A program made the position numbers and the translations under genes. DNA of 64,000 nt, from NCBI GenBank assembly GCA_003599885.1, contig QZKW01000072.1:1-64000 (forward strand). Reading direction: 5' to 3'. Below, one piece after another: positions 45,000-57,691 of this stretch. The stretch's first letter is position 1; each line of letters begins with the position of its first letter. This DNA comes from Desulfobacteraceae bacterium (GTDB taxonomy: Bacteria > Desulfobacterota > Desulfobacteria > Desulfobacterales > Desulfosalsimonadaceae). Under the pieces are notes generated by a model. The model was not told where the DNA came from and ran no database searches. It saw nothing but the letters and a program-made list of their open reading frames with translations.

Positions 45000-46706
45000 C
45001 TAAGGATTCATTTCATACACATCCACCAGCGAATATACATGCTCTTTGAGTACTTTTTCAAACCGGTCCTTGTTGGCATCCGGCCGTTTAATCATTTTCT
45101 GGCATGAGGCCTGCTGTTTTTCATTGGATGAGGGCTTGCTATAGAGTTCCAGTCCATAAGCGGAAAAATCACGGACCATGAAATCAAAGATCTGGTCAAG
45201 CAGGGCGTCGTCAATTTTCTCCATGGCCGCGCTCTCGATGATCAACTGGCCGTAGGCAATGATGGTGAAGATTTCCCCCACGCACAGGAGAAAATCAAAA
45301 TCATTCATCATCTGCTCACCGAGTTCCATGCCTGAAACCATCAGAAACTCTTCATACGCTTTGATCTGTTCCTTAAATATTTCGATATTCGGCGTATTTT
45401 TGGTTGCATAGGTTTTGCGGAAATCATGGAACTGGGTTTTGGCATATCCCCGGGTTTTTCCCTGCTTAAACAGGTATTCATCGTTTTGGTTGCCGTTCAG
45501 TCTCGGCACTTCGGGGAATTCTTTCGGGTTGAACATGTAGCTGGGGATCAGCTTGGCGATCAGCGCCATGTTGACATGACGGGTGCCTTCCAGTTTCGGA
45601 AAGCCCCTGAGTTCCACAACCGCCTGGCTGAAGTAATTGTCTTTTTCAAAGCCCTTGGCGGCAATAATGTCCCAGAGCATTTCATGAACGACTTCACCCT
45701 GAATAGCGACCTTCATTTTCATGATGGGGTTAAATAAAAGATAGCGTTTATCTTCTTCGGAAGCGGCCCGCATATAATCCGTGGCGCGAAGGCCGAACAG
45801 TTTCATGGCTGCCAGACGGCAGAAAGAGTCCACAAACAGACGTTTAACATGGGGAAAATCCGTAACGCTTTTTCCATAAAGATTTCTATGGGCCGCATGG
45901 TTTAATGCTTCATAAAGCGAATGGGTGACAATCCCGATGGCGCCTGAACCGATGTTGAATTTGCAGATATTGATGGTGTTCAGCATGTCGTCCCAGGCTT
46001 TGGGGCCTCTGCAGGAGATATCCGCGTCGGTGATGGGATAATCATGCAGGGCAAATTCAGACACATAATTCTGGGCGTGAATGACATTCTGGATGCATTC
46101 ATATTTTTCGTGCTTTGAGTTCACAACAAAAAAGACATAATCATCCGTGCCGTCGACTTTTCCGAAAACCGTGATCACCCCGGCTTCGTTGCCGTTGCCG
46201 ATGTAATATTTGGTCCCCCGGGCAAGATAGGTGCCGTCCGCCTGCGGATACAGTTTCATGTCCGACGAATAGATGTCCGCGCCATGCTCTTTTTCTGAAA
46301 GTCCGAAGGCGCACAGCGGGTTTTCCCTGAGAGCTTCCACCGCTTTGTGTTTCAGTTCTTCATTATCCCCCAGAAAGACCGGATCAAGGCCCAGAGTGGA
46401 CACGTGATACATGTACCAGTATGCGCATCCATAAAACCCGCAGATTTCTGAAAATTCAAACATGCGGTATGTGCTGTAATACTGGTCTTTATCACCATAT
46501 CCAGAGGGCAGAAAAAGGGTTTCAAAAATTTTCTCTTTCTTGATGAACTCCGCAAAATCATAGGTGAACTCAGCGGCAAACGTATCTTCCTTCATTTTTT
46601 TCATGCCCTTGTTTTCAAACCACTCGATGGTTTTGAGCATGATTTCCTTTGAGCGGGCGTCTGGGTAATTCCGGTCCTGGTATTTTTTGGGGTTTAAAAG
46701 CAACAT
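45000..46706 (-). CDS. Acyl-CoA dehydrogenase family protein
   Basis: A 568-residue flavoprotein. The middle domain shows LCAFGLSEKEHGADIYSSDM, the acyl-CoA dehydrogenase signature region, followed by beta strands (ARGTKYYIGNGNEAGVITVFG) and a C-terminal helical bundle (ISCRGPKAWDDMLNTIN through ELRGFPKLEGTRHVNMALIAK). It is longer than short-chain ACADs (~380 aa), with ~40 extra N-terminal and ~130 extra C-terminal residues, like longer FadE-type proteins. ATG 46706, preceded by AAGGAG, is preferred over an upstream in-frame start at 46760. It is divergent from the tetR operon and may be co-regulated; no tetR-type palindrome was seen at its own start. Confidence 0.88.
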   Translation of the reverse strand: MLLLNPKKYQDRNYPDARSKEIMLKTIEWFENKGMKKMKEDTFAAEFTYDFAEFIKKEKIFETLFLPSGYGDKDQYYSTYRMFEFSEICGFYGCAYWYMYHVSTLGLDPVFLGDNEELKHKAVEALRENPLCAFGLSEKEHGADIYSSDMKLYPQADGTYLARGTKYYIGNGNEAGVITVFGKVDGTDDYVFFVVNSKHEKYECIQNVIHAQNYVSEFALHDYPITDADISCRGPKAWDDMLNTINICKFNIGSGAIGIVTHSLYEALNHAAHRNLYGKSVTDFPHVKRLFVDSFCRLAAMKLFGLRATDYMRAASEEDKRYLLFNPIMKMKVAIQGEVVHEMLWDIIAAKGFEKDNYFSQAVVELRGFPKLEGTRHVNMALIAKLIPSYMFNPKEFPEVPRLNGNQNDEYLFKQGKTRGYAKTQFHDFRKTYATKNTPNIEIFKEQIKAYEEFLMVSGMELGEQMMNDFDFLLCVGEIFTIIAYGQLIIESAAMEKIDDALLDQIFDFMVRDFSAYGLELYSKPSSNEKQQASCQKMIKRPDANKDRFEKVLKEHVYSLVDVYEMNP

Positions 46707-47031
46707 GTGGGTTCTCCTTATTAAATTATAATTTTTGTTCAGCAGGTTTAAATCCGGCAAAATTTAGTTTGTATACATACTATGTGCTGAATAAAAAAAC
46801 AAATATTTTTTTAATAGGCTGATATAATACGTTTTTAATGAAAATTAATCCGATTGCGCTCCTTTTCCCGGCTCCACAACACCCAGTTTCCCGATGCTGA
46901 TATACCACCAAAACCCGCTTGCGTTTCTCATCTTCGGGAAAATTTCAGGTGCGAATGGCTTGTATCAGAGCAAAATTTAAATTCGCAACTTTTCCCTTGA
47001 CGAAAAATATACCAATCGGTATATTTTTACC
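46707..47031. other. Intergenic region between acyl-CoA dehydrogenase and tetR genes
   Basis: 325 nt between divergent genes. The right end holds the tetR promoter and operator (46997-47028). On the minus strand near 46725 there is a TATAAT-like box, but no -35 at normal spacing. No gene is supported here. Confidence 0.5.
46997..47028 (+). promoter_or_regulatory. tetR promoter with operator in the -35/-10 spacer
   Basis: TTGACG (46997-47002), 17 nt, then TATATT (47020-47025). A perfect palindrome with 11-nt arms (AAAAATATACC / GGTATATTTTT, 47003-47013 and 47018-47028, 4-nt spacer) fills the spacer and overlaps the -10. The downstream ATG at 47032 sits at the expected transcription start, and there is no Shine-Dalgarno. 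Confidence 0.72.
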
Positions 47032-47643
47032 ATGAAAAATTTACCCCCTACCAAATCGGAACGTACCCGCCGGTTTATCATCGAAAAGGCCGCGCCGATA
47101 TTCAACAAAAAAGGCATTACCGGCACCACCCTGTCGGACCTGACAGAAGCCACCGGCCTGACCAAGGGCGGCATTTACGGCAATTTCAAAGACAAGGATG
47201 CGGTTGCTGTTGCTGTGTTCCAGTACCACGTTGAAAACCTGACCGCATTTCTGCAAAGAGAAATCGACCAGGGAACCACCAGTATCGAAAAACTGCTCGC
47301 CATTCCAAAAGCATACCGGAAACTATACAGCACCATGATGGCTTACGGCGGATGCCCTATTTTAAACACAGCTGCTGAAGCCGACGACACCCACCAGGCC
47401 CTCTGCCGATTGACGGTGGATGCCATTGAAAGCATGAAGAAAATCATCGTCAGTCTGGTCGGAAACGGCCAAATCTTTGGCGAAATCAGACATACAACAG
47501 ACCCGGAAACGTTCGCCGACATTCTCATCGCCCTGATTGAAGGGGGCACGTTGCTGTCCAAAGCCACCGGGCAGGACACCTATATGATGCATTGCCTGGA
47601 TCATATGGAGGGGCTGATTCACGATATTCGAATAACAGAATAA
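47032..47643 (+). CDS. TetR-family transcriptional repressor
   Basis: A 203-residue repressor. The N-terminal HTH spans about 10-55 (RRFIIEKAAPIFNKKGITGTTLSDL then GLTKGGIYGNFKDKDAV). The ligand-binding helical domain follows and has few obvious ligand cues. It sits first in a four-gene plus-strand cluster and almost certainly binds the palindrome in its own promoter (46997-47028), so the whole operon is probably self-repressed and induced by a hydrophobic or CoA-type ligand. OYE, which follows 25 nt later, fits a substrate-linked inducer. No SD precedes ATG 47032, consistent with a leaderless transcript. Confidence 0.88.
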   Translation: MKNLPPTKSERTRRFIIEKAAPIFNKKGITGTTLSDLTEATGLTKGGIYGNFKDKDAVAVAVFQYHVENLTAFLQREIDQGTTSIEKLLAIPKAYRKLYSTMMAYGGCPILNTAAEADDTHQALCRLTVDAIESMKKIIVSLVGNGQIFGEIRHTTDPETFADILIALIEGGTLLSKATGQDTYMMHCLDHMEGLIHDIRITE

Positions 47644-47668
47644 TCTTTTTATAACAGGAGGAAGCACA

Positions 47669-48775
47669 ATGAGCAGTTTATTTGAAGCCAGCCAAATCAA
47701 CGGTATGACTTTGGCCAACCGGTTTGTCCGTTCCGCCACATGGGAAGGCATGGCCGCTGATGACGGCGCGGTGACGCCAAGATTAACCCAGACCATGATC
47801 GATTTGGCCAAAGGTGGCGTGGGGTTGATCATCTCCGGCCATGCTTTCGTGCAGCCGGAAGGTCAGGCAGGGCCCTGGCAGCTCGGAATCTATAAAGATG
47901 AACTGGTGGACGGATTAAAGTCAATGACCGATGCAGTGCATGGAGCCGGTGGAAAAATCGTGGCCCAACTGGCCCATGCCGGACATTTTGCACCCAAAGC
48001 CCTGACCGGAAAGCCGCCATGTGTCGCCTCGGATTTTGAGGGTCTGGCAAAATCCCCTCGCCACGAACTGACCAAAGAAGATATCGCCCGCCTTGTAATG
48101 GCGTTTGCGGCCGCCGCCGGCCGCGCAAAAACAGCCGGTTTTGACGGGGTGCAGATCCATTCCGGCCACGGGTACCTGCTCTCCCAGTTCCTGTCCCCGG
48201 CATACAACAGAAGATCGGATGAGTACGGAGGAGATATCGGAAACCGCGTTCATCTGGAAATACTGGCCGCCATCCGGCAAACCGTTGGCACAGACTATCC
48301 GGTGCTGATCAAAATCAACAGCGAGGATTGTATTGAAAATGGGCTGACCCGGGAAGATTCCCTGATCACCTGCAAACTGCTGGCAGACGCGGGACTTGAT
48401 GCCATCGAGCTCTCCGGCGGCACCCTGGCCAGCGGCAAGTTGTCCCCCAGCCGGTCCGGCATCAAGACCGAGGACAAGGAAGCTTATTTTCAGATAGCTG
48501 CCAGAATGTTAAAAAAAGAAATTTCCATACCGCTGATTCTGGTGGGCGGTGTCCGGTCCATAAGTGTCGCGGAAAATCTGGTAAAAACCGGGGTTGCGGA
48601 TTTTCTTTCCATGTGTCGGCCATTTATCCGTGAGCCCGACTTGGTCAAGCGGTGGAAATCCGGGGATCTTCGCCCTGCCTTGTGCAAATCCGACAACCTG
48701 TGCTTTGGCCCGGCCATGGAGGGCAAAGGCATTTATTGTGTTGTTGAAGAGCAGGAACAAAAAAAATCAAAATAA
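47669..48775 (+). CDS. Old Yellow Enzyme family NADH:flavin oxidoreductase
   Basis: A single-domain FMN (beta/alpha)8 barrel enzyme of 368 residues that reduces activated C=C bonds. The signature VQIHSGHGYLLSQFLSP followed by NRRSDEYGG contains the catalytic His pair and the FMN-binding arginine/aspartate positions typical of OYE/12-oxophytodienoate reductase-like proteins. It lacks the C-terminal Fe-S/FAD part of FadH (2,4-dienoyl-CoA reductase), so it needs an external electron source. Strong GGAGG upstream. The next two genes encode an Fe-S protein and a molybdopterin oxidoreductase. Confidence 0.9.
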   Translation: MSSLFEASQINGMTLANRFVRSATWEGMAADDGAVTPRLTQTMIDLAKGGVGLIISGHAFVQPEGQAGPWQLGIYKDELVDGLKSMTDAVHGAGGKIVAQLAHAGHFAPKALTGKPPCVASDFEGLAKSPRHELTKEDIARLVMAFAAAAGRAKTAGFDGVQIHSGHGYLLSQFLSPAYNRRSDEYGGDIGNRVHLEILAAIRQTVGTDYPVLIKINSEDCIENGLTREDSLITCKLLADAGLDAIELSGGTLASGKLSPSRSGIKTEDKEAYFQIAARMLKKEISIPLILVGGVRSISVAENLVKTGVADFLSMCRPFIREPDLVKRWKSGDLRPALCKSDNLCFGPAMEGKGIYCVVEEQEQKKSK

Positions 48776-48822
48776 TTATTCAGCCATTATCGTTATAAAC
48801 AAAATTTAAGGAGAGAACATTC

Positions 48823-49893
48823 ATGACCACCGACATCTACCGCCAGCTTCAGGAACGCCTGGACAAATACTCCGTTGGGTTTCCGGCCACGGATTCCGGT
48901 ATCGAAATCACCATTTTAAAAGCCATGTTTTCCGAACAAGATGCGGATCTTTTCCTGAACGTGTCTCCCCTGCTGGAGACGCCTGCATCCATTGCCGAAA
49001 GAATCAAGCAACCGGTAAACGAAACCGCATCCCGGCTTGAAGACATGGCCAAACGGGGGTTGCTTTTCCGGATGAAAAAAGGAGACGCCGTTAAATACGG
49101 GGCAATCCCGTTTGTGCATGGCTTGTTTGAATTTCAGGTCAAACGTCTGGATAAGGACTTTGCCAAACTGGTTGAACAGTATTTTGATTCTGACTTTTAT
49201 CATACAATGGCCCAAAACGCCGGAGGATTTCTGCGTACCATCCCGATTCAGCACGCCATTGATTCCACCCAGAATATCGCCGCGTATGATGATGCCGTTG
49301 AAATACTCAAAAAGCAAAAACTGATTGTTATCACCGACTGCATCTGCCGGAAAATGCGGGAAACAGTTCAAACAGGGTGCGGCAAACCCATGGAAGCCTG
49401 CTTTATGTTCGGCTCCATGGCCCAGTATTATATCGATCATGAAATGGGCCGACAGATTGATGTTGAGGAAGGCATCCGGATCCTGACCCAAGCCCAGGAA
49501 GCCGGACTGGTTACACAGCCGGCCACAGCCCAGAATCCGGGCGGCATGTGCAACTGCTGCGGTGACTGCTGCGGGGTGCTCAAATCCCTTAATGAATATC
49601 CGAAACCTGCGGAACTGGTATTTTCAAATTATTTTGCTGCCATTGACACAGAGGAATGTGTCGGATGCGAGGCCTGCATCGACCGCTGCCAGATGGGGGC
49701 GCTGACCATGAATGAAGATGAAAAGGCAGTAGTAAATGAAGACCGGTGCATTGGATGCGGTCTGTGCGTCACCACCTGCCCGTCGGACGCCATCACCCTG
49801 GTTCTAAAACCTGAAGAAAGCCGGCAAACACCTCCGGTGACCAGCGGAGAACAAATGATGAACATGGCCATTAAACGGGGCATTACGTTTTAA
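48823..49893 (+). CDS. 4Fe-4S protein with N-terminal winged-helix-like region
   Basis: A 356-residue cytoplasmic protein. Residues about 25-90 look like a small winged helix (LLETPASIAERIKQPVNETA then LEDMAKRGLL). The middle contains CICRKMRETVQTGC..E.CFMFG (about 170-190), which may hold a cluster, and a cysteine-dense MCNCCGDCCG (about 244-253). The C-terminus has two classical [4Fe-4S] motifs, CVGCEACIDRC and CIGCGLCVTTCP (about 280-325). It sits between OYE and the Mo oxidoreductase with short gaps and good RBSs, so it is the likely electron relay. AAGGAG precedes ATG 48823. Confidence 0.82.
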   Translation: MTTDIYRQLQERLDKYSVGFPATDSGIEITILKAMFSEQDADLFLNVSPLLETPASIAERIKQPVNETASRLEDMAKRGLLFRMKKGDAVKYGAIPFVHGLFEFQVKRLDKDFAKLVEQYFDSDFYHTMAQNAGGFLRTIPIQHAIDSTQNIAAYDDAVEILKKQKLIVITDCICRKMRETVQTGCGKPMEACFMFGSMAQYYIDHEMGRQIDVEEGIRILTQAQEAGLVTQPATAQNPGGMCNCCGDCCGVLKSLNEYPKPAELVFSNYFAAIDTEECVGCEACIDRCQMGALTMNEDEKAVVNEDRCIGCGLCVTTCPSDAITLVLKPEESRQTPPVTSGEQMMNMAIKRGITF

Positions 49894-49911
49894 GCTTGAA
49901 GGAGATAAATC

Positions 49912-52155
49912 ATGGGACAATGGCATAAAACCGGATGTGTGTTGTGTGCGCAAAACTGCGGCCTTGAGGTTTTTGTGGAAGACAACCGCATGGTCAAGGT
50001 CAGGCCGGACAAATCGAACCTGCGCAGCGAAGGCTATGCCTGCCGCAAGGGTCTAAACGTGATTTATCACCAATATCCCAAAGACCGGATAACGGAACCT
50101 TTAAAGCGCGTGGGAGACCGTTTTGAACCCATATCCTGGGACCAGGCAATCAGCGAAATTGCCCAAAAATTGAAAGGGCTTGTGGATCAATACGGCCCCC
50201 GTTGCTTGGCATATATGGGAGCCTGCGCCCAGGGCGGCCATTGTGAAGGGGCTTTCGGACTGTCCATTTTAAAGGCCCTCGGCTCCCAATATTTCTACAA
50301 CTCTGCCGGACAGGAGTTTTCCGGCATCTGGTGGCTGTTCGGCCGCATGCTGGGCAAACAGTATAATGTCGCCGTTCCGGATGAACATAGCACCGAAATG
50401 CTGGTGGGATGGGGCTGGAACGGCATGGAAAGTCATCAGATGCCGCAGGCACCGAAAGTACTCATGGAATTTTCAAAAGATCCCGACCGGTTGCTCGTCA
50501 TCATTGACCCCAGAAAAAGTGAAACTGCAGCTATCGCCAACATCCACCTGCCCGTGAGGCCCGGGACCGACGCCCTGCTGATCAAGGCCATGATCGCCAT
50601 CATTGCAGAGAAGGGATGGGAAAACAAAGATTATCTCAATCAATACGTCGAAGGATGGGACATGATCCGCCCATGGTTTGAAAACTTTGACATAAAAGCG
50701 GCTCTTGACGTCTGTGAGCTGAATCTTGATCAGGTGGTTGAATTATGCCGGCTCATGACAACAAAACGCTGGTGCATGCATCCGGATCTGGGCATTTACA
50801 TGGGCCGTCACAGCACCCTCAATACTTATCTGATGAACATTCTCGGAACCATCTGCGGTATTTTCTGCGTGCGAGGCGGCAACGTCATCCCCGGCATGGT
50901 CGTACCCATGGGATATCACGCGGACGAGCGGGACCCAAAAACATGGCGAACCATCAAAACCCATATGCCGCCGGCAGCTGCAGGGTCCTTTCCCCCGTCT
51001 GTAATGCCTGAGGAAATTCTAAACGACCACCCCGAACGGCTACGGGCGGTTTTTATCAGCGCATGCAACCCCCTGCGATCTTACCCGGACACCACAGCCT
51101 ACGAAAAAGCCTTTGACAAACTGGATCTCCTGGTGGTCAACGATATCGTGATGAGTGAAACCGCAAGACTTGCCCATTATGTGCTGCCATGCCGGACCTA
51201 TTATGAGTCCTGGGACGGCACTTTCTTCCCATGGACCTTTCCCGGTGTTTTTTTCCAGATGCGACGCCCGATTGTTCCTCCGCCGGGAAAATGCCTGGAA
51301 GCATCCCAGATTTTCACCCTCATGGCAGACAAACTGGGACTGATTCCAGATATCCCGGACGTGCTCTATGAGGCCGCCAAAGGCGACCGTCTGACTTTCG
51401 GCGCTAAACTCATGGAATGGGCGGCCACCGAACCGAAATCTCTGGCTGCCATGCCCTTTGTGCTGGCAAAAACCCTGGGGAAGGAATGGAACAGCGCGGC
51501 GTTGGCTGGTCTGTGGGGTGTACTTATGACCGCACCCAAGTCATTCAGAAAAAACGCCGCCCGTGCCGGATTCGCCACCGGTATAGATCAGGGCGACCGG
51601 ATCTTTCAGGCCCTTCTGGACACCCCCCAGGGTCTGTGGGTGGGCCAGATGGACCCGGATGAAAATTTTAAAGCCATCAAGACCCCTTCCGGTAAGATTG
51701 AGGTCTATATTCCCGAACTTGAAGCAGAAACGAAAAAACTGGACGCAACCAGCGAAGCCGAAGACATTAAAATGCCGGAAGCATTTCCGCTGGTTTTAAA
51801 TGCAGGCCGACACACTCGTTATAATATCAACACATTAATCCGCGGTCAGGAATGGAACAAAGGCAAAAGGGCGTGCACGGTCTCTATTAACCCGGCGGAT
51901 GCTGAATCAATGGGCTTTAACGATGGCCAGCAGGTAAAAGTCACTACCGAGGCGGGCAGTGAAGTGGGAGAATTGCAGATATCTGATCAGATCCGTCAAG
52001 GAACCGTGCTGATTCCCCACGGGTTCGGGCTGATTTACGACGGCAGCGTATACGGCATTAACGTCAATCGTTTGACGAAAAACACCCATCGAGACCCCTT
52101 GGGCACACCCATGCACCGGTTTGTTCCCTGCCGGTTGGAAGCTGCAATCGGGTAG
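49912..52155 (+). CDS. Molybdopterin (bis-MGD) oxidoreductase
   Basis: A DMSO-reductase-family Mo/W enzyme of 747 residues. An N-terminal [4Fe-4S] ligand set C-x2-C-x3-C-...-CRKG lies in the first ~45 residues (TGCVLCAQNCGLEVF, EGYACRKG). Bis-MGD-binding segments follow: LVIIDPRKSETA (about 200), HLPVRPGTDALL (about 215-225), and the C-terminal domain FPLVLNAGRHTRYNIN then GFNDGQQVKVTT. There is no Tat signal, so it acts in the cytoplasm. The metal ligand cannot be assigned confidently from sequence. Fed by the upstream Fe-S protein, it may be a CoA-thioester or aldehyde redox enzyme; the substrate is unknown. GGAG precedes ATG 49912. Confidence 0.9.
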   Translation: MGQWHKTGCVLCAQNCGLEVFVEDNRMVKVRPDKSNLRSEGYACRKGLNVIYHQYPKDRITEPLKRVGDRFEPISWDQAISEIAQKLKGLVDQYGPRCLAYMGACAQGGHCEGAFGLSILKALGSQYFYNSAGQEFSGIWWLFGRMLGKQYNVAVPDEHSTEMLVGWGWNGMESHQMPQAPKVLMEFSKDPDRLLVIIDPRKSETAAIANIHLPVRPGTDALLIKAMIAIIAEKGWENKDYLNQYVEGWDMIRPWFENFDIKAALDVCELNLDQVVELCRLMTTKRWCMHPDLGIYMGRHSTLNTYLMNILGTICGIFCVRGGNVIPGMVVPMGYHADERDPKTWRTIKTHMPPAAAGSFPPSVMPEEILNDHPERLRAVFISACNPLRSYPDTTAYEKAFDKLDLLVVNDIVMSETARLAHYVLPCRTYYESWDGTFFPWTFPGVFFQMRRPIVPPPGKCLEASQIFTLMADKLGLIPDIPDVLYEAAKGDRLTFGAKLMEWAATEPKSLAAMPFVLAKTLGKEWNSAALAGLWGVLMTAPKSFRKNAARAGFATGIDQGDRIFQALLDTPQGLWVGQMDPDENFKAIKTPSGKIEVYIPELEAETKKLDATSEAEDIKMPEAFPLVLNAGRHTRYNINTLIRGQEWNKGKRACTVSINPADAESMGFNDGQQVKVTTEAGSEVGELQISDQIRQGTVLIPHGFGLIYDGSVYGINVNRLTKNTHRDPLGTPMHRFVPCRLEAAIG

Positions 52156-52244
52156 GAGGAGGGTTTGCGCCCTCCAAGTGGGCACACCCTGCCGGGCGCA
52201 CAACCTTATACAAAAATGAGGGATTAACCCCTTTCTTTCTCAAC

Positions 52245-52913
52245 TTAAACCGATTCTGATTCACCCGGCAATGTACGCACCACCTTCACCTTAAACTGCC
52301 GGGAAATAATATCCGCAAGGGGCCGCCCAAACAGAAAATCCATCATTTCTGATAGCAAATTCCCTTTTTGTATCAAGATTTCCCTGTAATGCAGGTCATA
52401 GCGCACCAGTTCCGAAAGACGAGGGCCGGCATCCGGATCGGCAGATTCACGCCTCTCGACCAGGGCCTGCACAATACCTATCGCACATTCAGCTTCATGG
52501 GTGATCACCAGCTCCAGCAACCAGGGGATATTCGCGAATACCCTCTCCCGCGTCAGCCGGCTGCGGGCGTACAAACTCTCAATAGCACCCGTGTTCCAGC
52601 ATTCAAGTGTCCGGCATTCTATGGGTCGACCGTCATAGTTGCCGCAACTTTTATTCGTCTCGTCAAAATACATACAGGCAGGAGACCCGGGCCGGGTCTT
52701 TATCTTGACAATTTCCGACGGCAGCCGGATCAGCCCTCCCACAACATTGTCATGGGCCAGCTCGCCTTTCCGGATGGTATAGAGGGACGCCATGGGAAGA
52801 ATACCGCTTTCAACCAAGTCTTTGTCTTCGTCGTGCAGGGCCGGGCCGCCTTTGCTGCAACAGACGCCGCATCGCGCACATGCCGTTATCTGAGCTGATA
52901 TTTTCTGGTCCAT
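52245..52913 (-). CDS. YkgJ-type Cys-cluster Fe-S protein
   Basis: A 222-residue protein. The N-terminal CARCGVCC motif and later CMYFDETNKSCGNYDGRPIECRTLECW cysteines match the YkgJ/Fe-S-oxidoreductase-like Zn/Fe-binding family. The C-terminal half is helical, with no recognised domain. The function is unknown. The start is uncertain: ATG 52913 is used; a TTG start at 52922 is possible, and neither has a strong RBS. It is convergent with the Mo oxidoreductase, 89 nt away; that gap has a small GGAGGG/CCCTCC hairpin without a T-tract. Confidence 0.75.
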   Translation of the reverse strand: MDQKISAQITACARCGVCCSKGGPALHDEDKDLVESGILPMASLYTIRKGELAHDNVVGGLIRLPSEIVKIKTRPGSPACMYFDETNKSCGNYDGRPIECRTLECWNTGAIESLYARSRLTRERVFANIPWLLELVITHEAECAIGIVQALVERRESADPDAGPRLSELVRYDLHYREILIQKGNLLSEMMDFLFGRPLADIISRQFKVKVVRTLPGESESV

Positions 52914-52968
52914 AAATTTCAATACTTTATCTAATATTATGCCATACGACGCTTATCACAATAAAAGA

Positions 52969-52992
52969 GGCCGTTTGAAAGTTCAAACGGCC
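52969..52992 (-). terminator. Terminator of nifJ
   Basis: Perfect 11-bp stem GGCCGTTTGAA / TTCAAACGGCC with a 2-nt loop, followed on the minus strand by TCTTTTATT. It lies 27 nt past the nifJ stop and before the YkgJ-like gene. Confidence 0.8.
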
Positions 52993-53019
52993 CCGGATTA
53001 TCGATGAATCATTTAAAAT

Positions 53020-56619
<3,600 letters not shown>

Positions 56620-56683
56620 CTAGTTAACATGGCGACCTGTTTATTTTAAGCAAGTTTGTTACTTTATTTGAAACTGCGCCACA

Positions 56684-56712
56684 AGTAAAGCAGAAAATAT
56701 ACGGACGGTCAA
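56684..56712 (-). promoter_or_regulatory. Candidate promoter of nifJ
   Basis: The minus strand has TTGACC (56712-56707), a 17-nt spacer, then TTTACT (56689-56684). This gives a ~100-nt leader to ATG 56577. The rest of 56578-56842 shows no supportable gene; a minus frame at 56624-56827 has no RBS or recognisable family. Confidence 0.45.
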
Positions 56713-56842
56713 TTGCAATCGAAGCTCCCTTACAAGCGTAAACTTTACCATGTTGAAAAAGGACATTTATCAGCAGGCAAAAGGCAAATGCTGCTGGCGG
56801 ATCGCCATCTCCTGAACTTTCGGACACATGCGGGACTAAAAC

Positions 56843-57691
56843 CTAAGTGATCGCTTTGTAAAAAGAATTGGAGAGAGTTACAAATTCGCTGACTGAAAGC
56901 GTTTCCGCCCGCCGGGACGGATCAATGCCCGCCTCATCCAGTACGCGAATGAAGGTATCGCCGTCAATATTGACCTCCATATTCATCAGGGCGTTCTTTA
57001 GCGTTTTCCTTCGGGTGGAAAAAGCAGCCTTGACCACCGCAGACAGGAGCTTTTCATCGGCTGCCGGTTCCTCAATAAAATTTTTAAAACAAATCTCAAT
57101 CACTTCGGAAGCCACTTTGGGTCTGGGTAAAAACAGATGGGGGCCGACAGTGGCCACCTTTTTCACATCCGCGCAATACTGCAGCATGACCGACAAGCGC
57201 CCGTAATCCTTGCTGCCCGGTCCGACCGCAAGCCGCTGGGCCACTTCCTTCTGAAACATCAGCACCGCCCTGTCAATCGACTGCCGGGCATGAATGAGGG
57301 CAATGATGATCTGGGAGGAGATATTATAGGGAAGATTACCGAGCACGATGAATTTCTGGCCTTCCTTTGCGCTGATGGCTTGAATGTCAAGCAGCAGGAT
57401 ATCCTGATTTAATAGCATCACATTCCCGACAGCCTGAGCTGCCAGCTCCGTTTCCAGAACACCCGCAATTTGAGGGTCTTTTTCCACAGCCACCACCCGC
57501 CTCACCTGCCTGGCTGCCGGAATCGTCAACGCGCCCAGACCTGCCCCTATTTCAAGAACCAGATCATCGGAAGAGAGCTTTGCTCTGTCGACAATCATCC
57601 GGGCCGTGGACGGGTCCATCAGAAAATTCTGGCCGTACTGTTTTTTGGGATGTAAGTCCCGTGATGCGAGAAGGGTTCGCGGTGAAGTCAT
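56843..57691 (-). CDS. rsmA: 16S rRNA dimethyladenosine transferase RsmA/KsgA
   Basis: A 282-residue SAM-dependent methyltransferase that dimethylates two adjacent adenosines in the 3' helix of 16S rRNA. The start KKQYGQNFLMD, SAM motif VLEIGAGLGALTIP and the catalytic/target motif LGNLPYNISS are all present. ATG 57691, with AGGTG upstream, is preferred over GTG 57700. No partner genes (pdxA, apaG) are adjacent. Confidence 0.95.
   Translation of the reverse strand: MTSPRTLLASRDLHPKKQYGQNFLMDPSTARMIVDRAKLSSDDLVLEIGAGLGALTIPAARQVRRVVAVEKDPQIAGVLETELAAQAVGNVMLLNQDILLLDIQAISAKEGQKFIVLGNLPYNISSQIIIALIHARQSIDRAVLMFQKEVAQRLAVGPGSKDYGRLSVMLQYCADVKKVATVGPHLFLPRPKVASEVIEICFKNFIEEPAADEKLLSAVVKAAFSTRRKTLKNALMNMEVNIDGDTFIRVLDEAGIDPSRRAETLSVSEFVTLSNSFYKAIT

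Noticed and set aside
46707-46860. Second TetR operator at the acyl-CoA dehydrogenase promoter
   Set aside because: A GTATAC palindrome is present, but it does not match the arms of the tetR operator.
56624-56827. Minus-strand 67-codon frame between rsmA and nifJ
   Set aside because: No RBS, no recognised family, odd composition, and it overlaps the candidate nifJ promoter.
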